A stretch of 20,021 nt of DNA from Gymnopus androsaceus JB14 (lineage: Eukaryota > Basidiomycota > Agaricomycetes > Agaricales > Omphalotaceae), in NCBI GenBank assembly GCA_009733575.1, contig ML770099.1, positions 1 to 20,021 on the forward strand, in the 5' to 3' direction. Of the stretch, positions 1 to 9,700 are shown in pieces. Under the pieces are notes generated by a model. That model did no database searches. It was not told the DNA's origin and was given only the letters and a program-made list of their open reading frames with translations. Both the position numbers and the translations under genes were made by a program. The number at the start of each line of letters is the position of its first letter. Position 1 is the first letter of the stretch.

Positions 1-165
1 CTACTTCAGTACCGGTAGTGCTTGCTTTGGCTGGGAATGTTAAACTTATATTGTCATTGTTCACATTGTGCAACCACCTAATAACCATTGTTCTTCAAAG
101 TGGTGAGACCGTCCGGAATGACGTTAAACTAGCGCTTCTGGCTCTCCTTCTCATCCCCGTTGAAC
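1..165. other. 5' flank of KDZ relic, no gene seen
   Basis: No supported coding region. The first plausible ATG of the KDZ relic is at 166. An open stretch on the plus strand (18-233) has no recognisable content and runs into the relic in another frame. Confidence 0.5.
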
Positions 166-3100
166 ATGTCCGTGCGTCCGCGTATCCGCAAAAACCATCT
201 GTCTCTGCCTCGACCTACAGCCGACTCCTATGAACTTCATCCGACAGAAACAACCAACAAACGACGAAAGCGAGGAGAGGTGCCACGCGATGGTACTAGG
301 CAACGGCGTCATATTGTCGCAGAATCCCGCACTACCACGACTTCCTGGACAAGTGGGATTGCAAGGCAATCGTCCAGTTGATTTCGAAGACATCGACCGT
401 GCAGGTGAAGAGTATGAAATGCCAGTCAACCTCTTCACAGAAGCCCATGTCGATATACCGGACTTTTTGTCGCCGTCTAAGCATCGGAGCAAACGCCTCA
501 AGCAGTGGCAGACGTGGACCACAGTTGTTCTTCCATTGGCGGTTCTTCCATATCTGGAGCTTCTGCGACAAACTCGATCACTGAGGGACGACGCTCCTAT
601 CAATTTAGAAGGTCAGCAGTGCGAGTGCCTGTCTTCGCAGTCGCAAGCTCACGCTATGGGTCGTTCGGTTTTCGAGTAAGTTTTAAATCGTTAACTTCTA
701 AATATTCATGACTGATACTGTTCTACGATTCAAGAAATTGAACAGATAGAACTTTGGGCATCGGATTGCTCGTCGGCCTCGATCCAGCTAATTCGGAGTG
801 GGCTGTTCCCATGTTCCCCGGTGTATCCCACTCTTGCGGTGGATATCCGTGTACTGGACTTCGTAAGGCGGTTATTCCTTCGAATAGCACCAAATTACAC
901 TGCTTGGTGTAACGCAGCGACAGACTTCTTGGCCTCTCAAGGGTATCACTTACCTGGAGATGATCCTTTGAGGCGCCGTTTTGCCAATGCCCTGCAGTGG
1001 TATATGTCTCTCAATGACATGGCGACCGCGCGTATTGACACGACTCTGCAACGCGTGCAGTGTGGAGATCATTCCGGAGGCGTACGCTACCCCCTCGCTG
1101 TTTGAGCCCCAAAGCCCATTGCCTGGACGAGTCCGCTAGAGGTGAAGGGCTTGATAGTGAGGATGAACAGCGGCCCAGAGCTGCAAGGCGACAAGGTGTT
1201 AGCATGGAGGAAGTAGTCGATGAAGATGTTGAGGAGCGGGAAAGTCGGAAGCGCTGCAGATCGGACTCTGACTCTGCGGAGGAGTGGGATCCTTCAGAAG
1301 ATCAACCGACGCTTTCACAACCGAGTGAGTATCTGCGTTCACAATGCCCTGCTTTGTTTTGGGGGAATGAAGTGGTAAGTGCGCCTTTGGCAGGTCTGCA
1401 TCACACTGACCAATTGCTTACCTAGTGAAAGTATCATTGTTGCTGGCCGATGCTTGCTTTACACAGAAGCATAGTGCTCAGAAGGGTGGACAAGACCCTC
1501 CTCGTACACATCCGAACTCGTACTTCATTCCAGAGGAGGAGGTCAATGCTTGGTAAGCATTACGCGAGATTGTGTGAGGTCAAGAAAGCAGAGCGAGGCG
1601 CCTCCGCATGCAAACGCACAAAAGGTGATACGTACTCAAGTGAACGACGAAGGAACAGGATCACTGTGAAGAAGGCTTAAGGGTACCCAAATCAGTCTTA
1701 GACGGATGTCTAGCAAGCTTTACGGCTGCCGACGAAGCGCGGATAAAAGGGAGCACCCGCTTCTTCGATGTCACGGCCAATATGACCTTGCTTTGCCGTC
1801 ATGACCGTGCTCTGTTCACAGTTAATATGAACACACCTGGCGAGGGTCAACACTATGTTTTAGCATTGATTGCTAAACTTTTCGAAAACCTTCCCCCAGA
1901 TACCATCGTCCGATTTCTCTACGATATCGGTTGTCAATTACACAGAAGTTGCCTCAAATGGGGTTTTCTGAAGCCATACATGACTCTTATGAGCTTCGCG
2001 GTGTCTATCTTCCACGTGTTTGGACATCAGTGGCCTTGCCAGATGAATTTATCACCCGCGAAAGTGTATTGGATGCGGGTTATCAGACAGGGGAGGGATG
2101 CGAACGCCTTTGGCATGCGTTGAGTCATTTGATTGCGTATGGGAGAGTCGCTGGGGTAAGTGTTCTGACTTGGGTTTGTTTTGAGGTCACTGACAAGGGC
2201 TTTGTGTTTAGTATTACGTTCGGATGTACAATCTCGAATAGCCAGTTTAACTTCAACAGTGAGGAGGGGATGTGGAAGTTGGGGGTTTGGCTCCGACGCA
2301 AGGTGCTCGCCTGTGAGAACAAACTGAACGAAGCGGAGAGTGTTCTTGGGAAATGTGGTTTTCAGAAGATATACTACGACGGGAGTGGGATGCTCAAATC
2401 AAGGCTCAGACAAAGCCTCTTCCGCGTGAGTTACTTTATTCCAAACTTAGTTGAAACAACCTGACGGCGCGTACATTGCATAGGTCAACACAAGAATCGA
2501 GGCAAATCTGCTGTTGAAGAAGCGCTGCGCCTACGGAAGAGCCGTGATGTAGCGGCGGACTATGTTAAGGACCTTCGCCACCGGATTATTGATCGGTCAA
2601 GCGTGCCTTGGGAGACTGCCACTGCTGAGCTGGAACTGGAAACGGCGGTGCAGACTCTGCGCAAAGCCGAGATCAGGTTGAAGAAGAAAGAAGAGGCGCT
2701 GGGTGTAACGGCGAGACAGCAACTGCAGCATCTTATCAAGAGTCCGTTTCTTACGAAGAAGATGAATGCTCGCAGCTTTGAAGACACGGATACGAGAGCG
2801 CCTGAGGTCCCGTAAGTTTGAACTTGACCGTTTGGAACGGTCCTTTTGCAAGCAACGTAGTGGTGAGCACATCCAGCAGAGAATACAATTTTGCGCTGCT
2901 AATGAGCTTATGATTATAGAGCAACGCATCAACGAACACACGCAGGATTCAGTGAAACGCAGAGATCCTGGGATCGCAGAGCTTACAAGGAAATACAATA
3001 AGCTCTGCGATGACATGGCTACCCTTATCCGACAGAAGAAAGCTCCTCGAAATGCAATTTCACCAGTTAGGATTGAAATGGAGGGACTTTTCAATTTAGA

Positions 3101-3707
3101 CGTCGACGATGACATCTGGTTGGATATCGGACTTGGGTACGATGACGACGACGATAATGGTGGAGGAATTGGTAGTGCGCCGCCGCTTTGGTTAAGCAAC
3201 GACAATGTACGGGCAGGCATTCGGGCGATGTTGGATAGGGATCGCTGTTTGGAGGAACGCAAACGTCTACTCAATGAGCGCAATGCAATGCAGGAGTGGT
3301 TTAGTGAGGAATGGAAGGTAGTGTTGACGGCGATGCAAGACGGCACGTAATTTTTTTTTGTATTCATACATGTGTAACTAATCTATCTCTTCACAGGCTT
3401 AGGGCGGAGTGTTCAGTATCAGCTGAATTTGCGAAAGGAGCGACTGTGTTGTCTTTTTGTGACATGGGAGCGTTCTATTGTCGGGGTGGCATGTGGGGAA
3501 AATTTACCTGAGTGGGGGCCTTCAGATAGTGAAATTGTGAATGCTCGAGGGGTTCATGTCCTTGGTGGTGGTATTGAGGTTGCTGAGGATGGAGACTATG
3601 ATATTGAGTTTGAACATGACGCAGATGGTCTTCTGATTGAGCATCTAGATAGTCTTACAATATCTGAGAATTACAGGGAAATGCAGAGTAATATAGAAAC
3701 TGTATAG
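166..3707 (+). pseudogene. KDZ (Kyakuja-Dileera-Zisupton) transposase relic with CxC1-type N-terminal region
   Basis: Decayed DDE-type DNA transposase, by family knowledge an RNase H-fold nuclear enzyme. Seen, in order: a basic N-terminus (166-290); NGVILSQNPALPRLPGQVG (about 300); a CxC1-like stretch with C-x-C near 620 and, after an intron at 676-734, an SGLFPC-type motif and an AVDIRVLDFV helix (770-1040); a DACFTQK box at 1449 (probable first catalytic Asp); GLRVPKSVLDGC, CRHDRALFTVNM and LYDIGCQLHRSC (1675-1950); FGHQWPC (2020); GEGCERLWHAL (about 2090-2125, probable catalytic Glu); and a C-terminal coiled region with RLRSRKFELDRLERS and WFSEEWKVV (2780-3330). Introns of 56-59 bases are clear at 676-734, 2156-2211 and 2863-2919. 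The frame breaks near 295, between 2068 and 2090, near 2240 and near 2775, and does not match across the intron at 2426-2483. The part between 1550 and 1670 is unresolved. Family call is firm; an active gene is unlikely. Confidence 0.88.
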
Positions 3708-3780
3708 TAGTATGCAGAGTATGTAGAGTACTATGTAAATTTTATCTTCTTCAACTTAAAAATTGACTAGGGTGAAATAA

Positions 3781-4045
3781 GGTGCGCAGCTGCCTCAAGT
3801 ACCTACCCAACAAGTATCAACTTGGGTGGGCAGCTGCCCCAAGTACCAACTTGGGTGGGCAGCTGCCCCAAGTACCAACTTGGATGGGCAGCTGCCCCAA
3901 GTACCAACTTGGATGGGCAGCTGCCTCAAATACCAACTTGGATGGGCAGCTGCCCCAAATACCAACTTGGATGGGCAGCTGCCCCAAGTACCAACTTGGA
4001 TGGGCAGCTGCCCACAGTAATCAGTAATGTGGCCAGCTGCCTATG
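3781..4045. repeat. 29-bp tandem repeat centred on GGCAGCTGCC
   Basis: The hexamer CAGCTG occurs at 3831, 3860, 3889, 3918, 3947, 3976, 4005 and 4034, exactly 29 bases apart, with a further off-phase copy at 3786. Each unit is the palindrome GGGCAGCTGCCCC followed by a spacer reading AAGTACCAACTTGGAT, itself holding the near-palindrome AAGTACCAACTT. Units differ by a few substitutions (AAGTACC/AAATACC, CCCC/CCTC). Because 29 is not a multiple of three and the unit lacks stops, all three plus frames stay open through the array. That openness is a property of the repeat and not evidence of a protein. Confidence 0.95.
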
Positions 4046-4612
4046 TTGGTATATTTTTTGTATAAATATATGTCTTATATATACACTTAGCACTAACTAT
4101 GGTGGGCAGCTGCCCACAGCAATAATTCATGTATGATTGTATCCCTTTGTTGATATATATCACAAGTAACAGTGTGGGGTTAATGTTGATCATGTAAATC
4201 CACTAAGGTCTTGGGTTATGTTATTGTGGCTGTATTCAATATTGGTGTTGTGTATATACTGGCAAGAAAGGTAATGAAGGATAAGGTCATCCATGGCTGG
4301 ATCCATGGCCAGGAGTATGGGCAGCTGCCTTGAAATATCAAGTAGTGTGTGTCAGTAAGATGATGTATATACTCATAAAATTAATGAAAAATATATTTAA
4401 AAATGATAGGGGGAGTTCAGGACCAAATTGGTGAAAAACAGCAGGCAGCTGCCCAGAGGGACCCCGGACACCTGTGACATGTGACAAGTTGGGCAGCTGC
4501 CCAGCCCTGACTAGGCAGCTGCCTGGTAGGCAGGGCAGTGATTTCAATTAAGACAGGATTGATGGGCTGCTGCCTGGAAAATTTGAGCACAGGTAGGCAG
4601 CTGCCTCACTGA
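4046..4612. repeat. Scattered GGCAGCTGCC palindromes in AT-rich non-coding DNA
   Basis: Outside the periodic array the same palindrome recurs at irregular spacing: CAGCTG cores at 4107, 4322, 4446, 4494, 4516 and 4598, mostly with G/C arms (GGGCAGCTGCCC, AGGCAGCTGCCT). Degenerate forms lie near 4565 (GGGCTGCTGCC) and 4621 (GGGCAGAATGCCC). The DNA between them is AT-rich and unlike the spacer of the tandem array. No coding region is supported here. Confidence 0.8.
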
Positions 4613-4649
4613 AATATTGGCTGGGCAGAATGCCCCGAAAAGTAACCTC

Positions 4650-4685
4650 TTAGGATAGTTTAGGTACATCAGTTTTCTATCCTAA
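4650..4685. repeat. 9-bp inverted repeat (hairpin)
   Basis: TTAGGATAG at 4650-4658 and its exact complement CTATCCTAA at 4677-4685 enclose an 18-base loop. It lies between the palindrome cluster and the 3' end of the minus-strand gene. No U-run or other terminator signal is attached, so a role is not assigned. Confidence 0.5.
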
Positions 4686-4830
4686 CTAGGTCATATATAG
4701 TGGTTGCCTGAAGTGAAGTTGTGGCATAAAGTAAGAAATGAGTTTTGAATCGATGTGTTTAAAGTCCAATGGACTATGATGCAAGTAAAAACAAAGGTTG
4801 AAAATAAAAGAACAAAAACCTGCAAGGCAG

Positions 4831-4930
4831 CAAAAGAACTGCCACGATACCTTGAGTTATGGTTGGGAAAAACAACCCCAGCCGAGGCAAGGACTATGAG
4901 ACGGCAAAAGAACTGCCTATGAATCTCGAG
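4831..4930. repeat. Short direct repeat in the 3' flank of the minus-strand gene
   Basis: GCAAAAGAACTGCC is found near 4830 and again near 4902 (as GGCAAAAGAACTGCC), each followed by a loosely similar 20-base stretch containing a CTCGAGT- or TTGAGT-like motif. The copies are about 72 bases apart, just downstream of the stop codon of the minus-strand gene, so they would lie in its 3' untranslated region. Confidence 0.5.
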
Positions 4931-7900
4931 TCACTTACGCTTGGTCTTAGACTGAAAATTAGTCAGACCAAAGAAAGACAGAGGATGAGGGAATTGCCTT
5001 ACCGAGGAGCCCTCAGCCTGATGCATCTTGGGCTTCTGAAAAAGCTTAGGACAAAGCTGAGCAGTTGTAGTCTGAGGAACAACAACTCTCTAAAGAAAAG
5101 ACTCATTAGCACATTCTAAAGTCAGAAAAAGACTAACAGAACTTACCATCTGACTTGGCCCCGCGGTCTTGGACTGCTTCGCCAGTTGCTTGGGTGGAAT
5201 GATGTCTGCACTGCTGTCCAAGGCAACCTGAGGAGCACTGGTGACCCTGCCCTGCTTCCTAGAAGGCATACGAACCCTCTTGGCAGGAGCTGGACCATCA
5301 CTCAACTCCTCCTCATTGACGGATCTCGTGTGTTTGAGAACTGAGAAAGAAAGTATAAGTTGAGGAGTTGGAAATGGAGAATGGAGACATTGGAACGTAC
5401 TTGGAGTAGGAGCGCGACTCTCGTGTTGGCTTTCAGCAATCTCAATGACAGCATCTTCCTCTTCCACCTGGGAAGGGGGCCCGCAATCATCATTGTCCAC
5501 TTCCTCATCAGCTTCCTCGTTGCTGTCCTCGTCCTCTTCAGCCTCTGAGTCTGATTCACCTGAAGCATCTGCCTCGGAGCCCCTGACAACGGCCCTGTCA
5601 TCAGACTCTTCCTCACTGGCTGCTTTGTCAGAAGGTGGACCTTCATTCCCCAAGTCAGAAGACTTCTCAGAAGAAGGCAAAGGATGGAAGGTGGAGAGCA
5701 CGTTTGCAGCTTGGACTTGGAAGTCGACTTCTTGACAAGTGTTGGAACCATTGGAGGCTCCGAGGGGTCCATGAGCGGCTCCAGATGACCCATGTGAGAT
5801 TGAGAGGGCGAAGGAGCCCAAGAGCAACCCTGGAGGGTTGTGAACTCCATACCATCAAATTCAAGGTCTTCAAGGGTGAAACATTTTTCCCATCCAAGCA
5901 GAAATGCAAGGAGGGAAAGGCGCTCAATATTGTCCTTCTCAACAAAGCCATCCTGAATCAGCCCTTGGAGGAGAGCCCGCGGGCTGGTTGTCAAATTTTG
6001 AAGATGCTTCTGGCGACGGAAGATGTTCTCAGCTTGGATATAATACTCTGTCACCATCGCACAGACCAAGTGGCCCTGACAATGAAGAGCAGTATTCTCC
6101 TTGCACAATGCTGCGGAATCGACACCAATGGCAAGATAATGGAAGATGGAGTTAGCAAAAAGTTGACTAAATTTAAAAACAAAGAGACTTACTGCCATTG
6201 GTGCCTTGACAAAAAGTGAAGAGGCAACAATGTTCCTCGTCTGCCCTCACCAAAGGAAAGGTGAACAAGCAGGAGGCATGCGGCTTCCAGCATGGATGAC
6301 AGATTGGACTGTCAGGGTTGGACTTGGGCAGAGGCATTGAGCACTGTAACCTGCTCTTAATGCAGGAGGTGCACGAGGTCAAAGGAAACTTGAAATAAAG
6401 TGAAGTCAGCATAGAACAACTAAGGATAAAAAGAAGTAGGAAAGACTCACGGTCTGAAGAGGGACCATGCTGCCAATGAGACTATTAAAGTTGACGTGCA
6501 AACACACGCACTCGTTGTCCTGGAATTCGCCAGGACGGGCAAACTTCTCCTAGAACAGCTGGTCAAAAGAAGCAGGAAACTCGAAGGGAAAAGAGGGCTT
6601 ACTGTGATCATTGCGACCCCTTTGGTGGCAGGACGCGGCAACATCAGAACCGCCTCGCCCTTCTTGTTGGACCTCTTCTCAACCTGCGAGGGATCCTTCC
6701 TCTTCTCCGGATCGGCCCCTCCTTGGGTGAAAATGGAGTCGTAGTCAAACAATGAAGTGTTGACGCGACCACCCTTGAGCTTGGGGAAACCGTCAATGTC
6801 AGGGATCTTCATGTTGGTAGTCGAATAGGCGAGCCAAGGACCGATGGGAGTAGGTTCGAGACCTCGGGGACCCATGAACTAGTAAAAAGGGGTCAATACA
6901 TTGGGTAAAGAGAAATGTGTGGAAGGGAAACTTACCAAAGAGGGATGAAGTTTGCCCAGACTAGGAGGGGCCTACCCAATGAACTCCATGTCCGAGCCAG
7001 CATTGTCATTAAATAACCTCATTGAAGGTGAAGAATCTCTAGTCGGTGCCTTGACCAAAGGAGGAGTAATGTCGCGGAAGCAACAATTATCATCCAAGGG
7101 GTCATTGGCCGGATCGAACCGCGATGAATCAGCGGGATACCTGTGAAATGCGTAAGGTTGCTAAAGCAAAAATCAATGTTAGCAAAAGAAGAGAATAGGA
7201 GGAAGTGAGATGTACATTGTCAGGAGGAATGGTCTGGGAAAAAACAGTGAGGTCATTAGCCTCGACAGTTTTCCTCAAGAAAAATGAGGAACTTACCACC
7301 ATCCATTGGGTCTTGTACAAAATCTTCTGAGGAAAATGATGACCTTGAGGGACCTCAAGCAAAGTCTCCGAGTACGAGATTTTGAACTGAATAAAGTTCA
7401 AAAACTTGGCCTCAAGGAACTTCTGAGGGGTGCAAATGGCATTGTACAATTGAAGAGGCTAGAAATAATAAGGGTCAGCCTCGGGCAGGAAAAGTCAAGA
7501 TAAAAGAAAAACTTACCCTTTCCTCCCCAATGAAGGCACATTGAATCAGCTTTGATTCTTTGAAGAACCAGTCTCGCCAATGTCTAGCCAAGGTGACAAG
7601 GTCCGCCTCAAAAACCTTCTCGCACAGCTCTTGAAGCTGCAACAAAAAGGTGGCTGCCCAAACTGGGAGCTCCTCAACATCGTACTTGGCACGGTAGGCA
7701 ATCTGGAAAAACGAAGAAGTTATTATCTCGGAATCGCTGGAAGAATAAGCAAGGGACTTACAAGTTTGGGAGCCATCAAGTCAAACATGGCTAAGAAATT
7801 GTTCCTGGAGGGCCAGTTGGCTGAAGCACCTAGTTGCCTCCTTAGGAAAAGGAAACCAGGCAGCCCCTGTAGGATGACAATGCGGAGGAACCAGATATGC

Positions 7901-8308
7901 TCCTCGTAGAGCTCTAAAATTTTTGGGAATTGTTAGTAAGGTGACCAAGATACTCCAACAAAAGGAGCACGTACCCTTCTGGTCTTCAGAGATAGCAATA
8001 GTCGAAGAGGCAAGCTGATCATGGAGACCAACCAAGGCAGGCTTTGAAGTAGATAAGTTGAGACCAGCAGCACCGTGACCAGCTGGGTGCCTCGAAGAGG
8101 ATGCCCTAGAGGGACCTGCAGTTAAATTGGAATGACATTCGGATGTTGAGGGACGCTGATCATCAGGGAAGGGAACCATGATTGTTTGTCGATGAGTTCT
8201 CAACGAGGCGGATGACTGGATGGCCCTGGTGGACTTAACAAGCGAGGAGGACGGACAAAATTTAACATCAGAATCGGCTTGCGGTTTCGAAGAAGTGCAT
8301 CTGGACAT
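4931..8308 (-). pseudogene. Unrecognised 12-exon gene with Zn2Cys6-like hexad; one in-frame stop
   Basis: Starts at ATG 8308-8306 (A at -3), ends at TGA 4933-4931. Exons with matching GT-AG sites and phases: 7975-8308, 7762-7913, 7517-7702, 7297-7458, 7216-7233 (18 bases), 6936-7160, 6603-6878, 6451-6549, 6193-6388, 5401-6110, 5147-5340, 5003-5089, 4931-4951. Intron 6111-6192 is 82 bases; the others are 51-63. This counts 13 pieces, or 12 if the one at 5003-5089 is joined differently. The N-terminus is Ser-rich. The middle is helical with Trp/Phe motifs (HWRDWFFKES, KFLNFIQFKI). Exon 6193-6388 carries C-x2-C-x6-C-x13-C-x2-C-x6-C, close to the fungal Zn(II)2Cys6 spacing. Next come an amphipathic segment, a long Glu/Asp/Ser-rich stretch and basic motifs (AKRVRMPSRKQGR, SKTKRK at the C-terminus) suited to nuclear entry. 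TAG at 6972-6974 interrupts an otherwise in-phase exon, and the frame changes between 5666 and 5830 unless a weak intron is used. I do not recognise the family; DNA or RNA binding is inference. Confidence 0.72.
6269..6373 (-). other. Zn2Cys6-like cysteine hexad
   Basis: Inside the exon at 6193-6388 the translated segment has six cysteines spaced 2-6-13-2-6, with Lys and Arg between the second and third (IKSRLQ). Fungal Zn(II)2Cys6 binuclear clusters use 2-6-(5 to 12)-2-(6 to 8), so only the central loop is one residue longer than usual. Classic clusters sit near the N-terminus of transcription factors; here it lies mid-protein, about 500 residues in, so the parallel may be convergent. Confidence 0.6.
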
Positions 8309-8535
8309 CGTTTGAACAACGCACAGAGAGGAGGACTTGGGAAGTTTGGGACTTACGAGCTCAAAATCCCGAGCCTCTTATACCCGAGAAAAGTAACCTA
8401 CGTGATTAAGTCACAACAAAAAGAAAAAGAAAATATTTTTCAGGAAGACAGCATGATTCCAATAGGAAGTAACGCGTCTTACCAGTTGTGGCGTCTGGAA
8501 AAAGATATATCACGCGAGGAAGTACTTCTTGCGGA

Positions 8536-8580
8536 AAAGATGCACCCTGTATGAGGATTGAACCCTGCACGGGCATCTTT
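8536..8580. repeat. Hairpin with tRNA B-box-like loop
   Basis: AAAGATGCACCC (8536-8547) pairs with GGGCATCTTT (8571-8580) with one bulged A. On the minus strand the loop contains GGTTCAATCC (complement of 8555-8564), which matches the RNA polymerase III B-box. No A-box, anticodon arm or 3' context of a tRNA is present, so this is at most a tRNA-derived remnant. Confidence 0.4.
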
Positions 8581-9021
8581 CGAGGTCTAAACGCATCCGA
8601 AAATTTAGATTTTTAGAGAATATCATGACCAAATATGGACACCTGACTGATGAATCACAAAGAGTTCTGACATGGGGACCTCAAAGGACTGTAATGAGAC
8701 ATAGGAATTCCACCGTGCAGGTACTCCTCGTACCAACCAAGGAGTTCCCTTCTCCTAAAAATGGGAATGCGGTGTTTTCATTTGGGAAAATCTTACACTT
8801 GCTGATTGAGTATGTGATATCTCGAAGGAAATATGGCAACGGTTTATCTGGAAATTGTGATATCACAATGACATGTATGAGATACGGGAAACGCGTGCTA
8901 AAGATGGGGAAGACCCTTTTACTGGAATCACTGTCTCCCACTGTTCAGTTGATGAAAAAGTCAAATTCAGCACTTGTCTCAAAGTGATTAACGAGATTCG
9001 GGGATCAACTCAAATCTATTT

Positions 9022-9133
9022 ATATGATAGGTAGCCTGTCAAAAATGGTGACAAGGATGCCTTGGGGCATGGAATTCATTTCTGTGATAGGTAGTCCATC
9101 AAAAATGGTGACAAAGGCACCTTGGGGCATAGA
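9022..9133. repeat. 60-bp tandem duplication
   Basis: Two copies with exact 60-base offset share GATAGGTAG, then TCAAAAATGGTGACAA and CCTTGGGGCAT (first copy near 9026-9070, second near 9086-9130), with about a dozen differences. It is not a multiple-copy array and lies in non-coding DNA. Confidence 0.8.
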
Positions 9134-9639
9134 AAATAGAAAGTCAGAAGAAGCCACATGCTAGCAGCAGATGCACAACTCGGGACTCTGACATGATGGA
9201 ATGGAAAGATGTGATATGAGGAAAGAATCCTTGGACCCTGCATAAGCAGGAAAGGCAGACTCACATCCCAAAAGGGATTTAAGCGCTGACTGGGATATCC
9301 CGATCACATCACACCAGAATGTCTGGAAGAAGAGCACAGCAAAAGAATCATTATGGTTTCTACGGAGAACGAGAAATCAGGAGATTGCAGGGTCCAAAGG
9401 CCATGTGTCTGGACTATGCCAAAGAAACTGGGACACCCAAGTGTATTAAACGCGAGCAGCAACTACGGAATGCACCAAGGCCAGTTCATTGAACTTAGTG
9501 CCGCGATGGGCTTCCTTGGCAAGAGCAACTCGGACTTCATAAAACAGTCAATGCTGGTCAATTACTCAACTCGATCCAGGTACAGGTTACCTCACTGAGA
9601 TATGGCTTCAACTTGTTCCTCAACCGAGGACGGTTGAGA

Positions 9640-9700
9640 TTTTTAGTTTGGGGGAGATGATATGCCAATTTTTTGGCTAAGGCTAGAACTGTGCAGAACC
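9640..9700 (+). other. Polypurine-tract/LTR-start-like site
   Basis: TTTGGGGGAGATGA at about 9646-9660 looks like a polypurine tract, followed at once by TGATATGCCA, a plausible LTR start (TG). In Ty3-like LTR elements this junction marks the 3' end of the internal region. No pol fragment could be read upstream in any frame and no second LTR copy was found, so this is a possible scar only. Confidence 0.35.

Larger units (their letters stand above)
8309..9640. other. Non-coding upstream region of the minus-strand gene
   Basis: Open stretches at 8625-8987 (+) and 8681-8941 (-) overlap, have no recognisable motif and lack introns or context. The first few hundred bases must contain the promoter of the minus-strand gene, but no clear TATA or CT-block was identified. 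A hairpin lies at 8536-8580 and a 60-bp duplication at 9022-9133. Confidence 0.5.

Noticed and set aside
3782..4136. Repeat proteins read from the 29-bp array
   Set aside because: All three plus frames are open with the same cyclic peptide; this is a by-product of the unit and no splice or start context favours one.
6541..6560. A second in-frame stop (CTG TTC TAG) at the start of the eighth exon of the minus-strand gene
   Set aside because: The TAG is itself a good acceptor. Splicing there gives a 53-base intron and a stop-free phase-0 exon (6451-6549).
8536..8600. tRNA gene on the minus strand
   Set aside because: Only a B-box-like loop and a hairpin are present; no A-box, D-arm or anticodon arm can be folded.
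8625..8987. 120-codon plus-strand frame
   Set aside because: No recognisable motif, overlaps an equally open minus frame, and lacks intron or promoter context.
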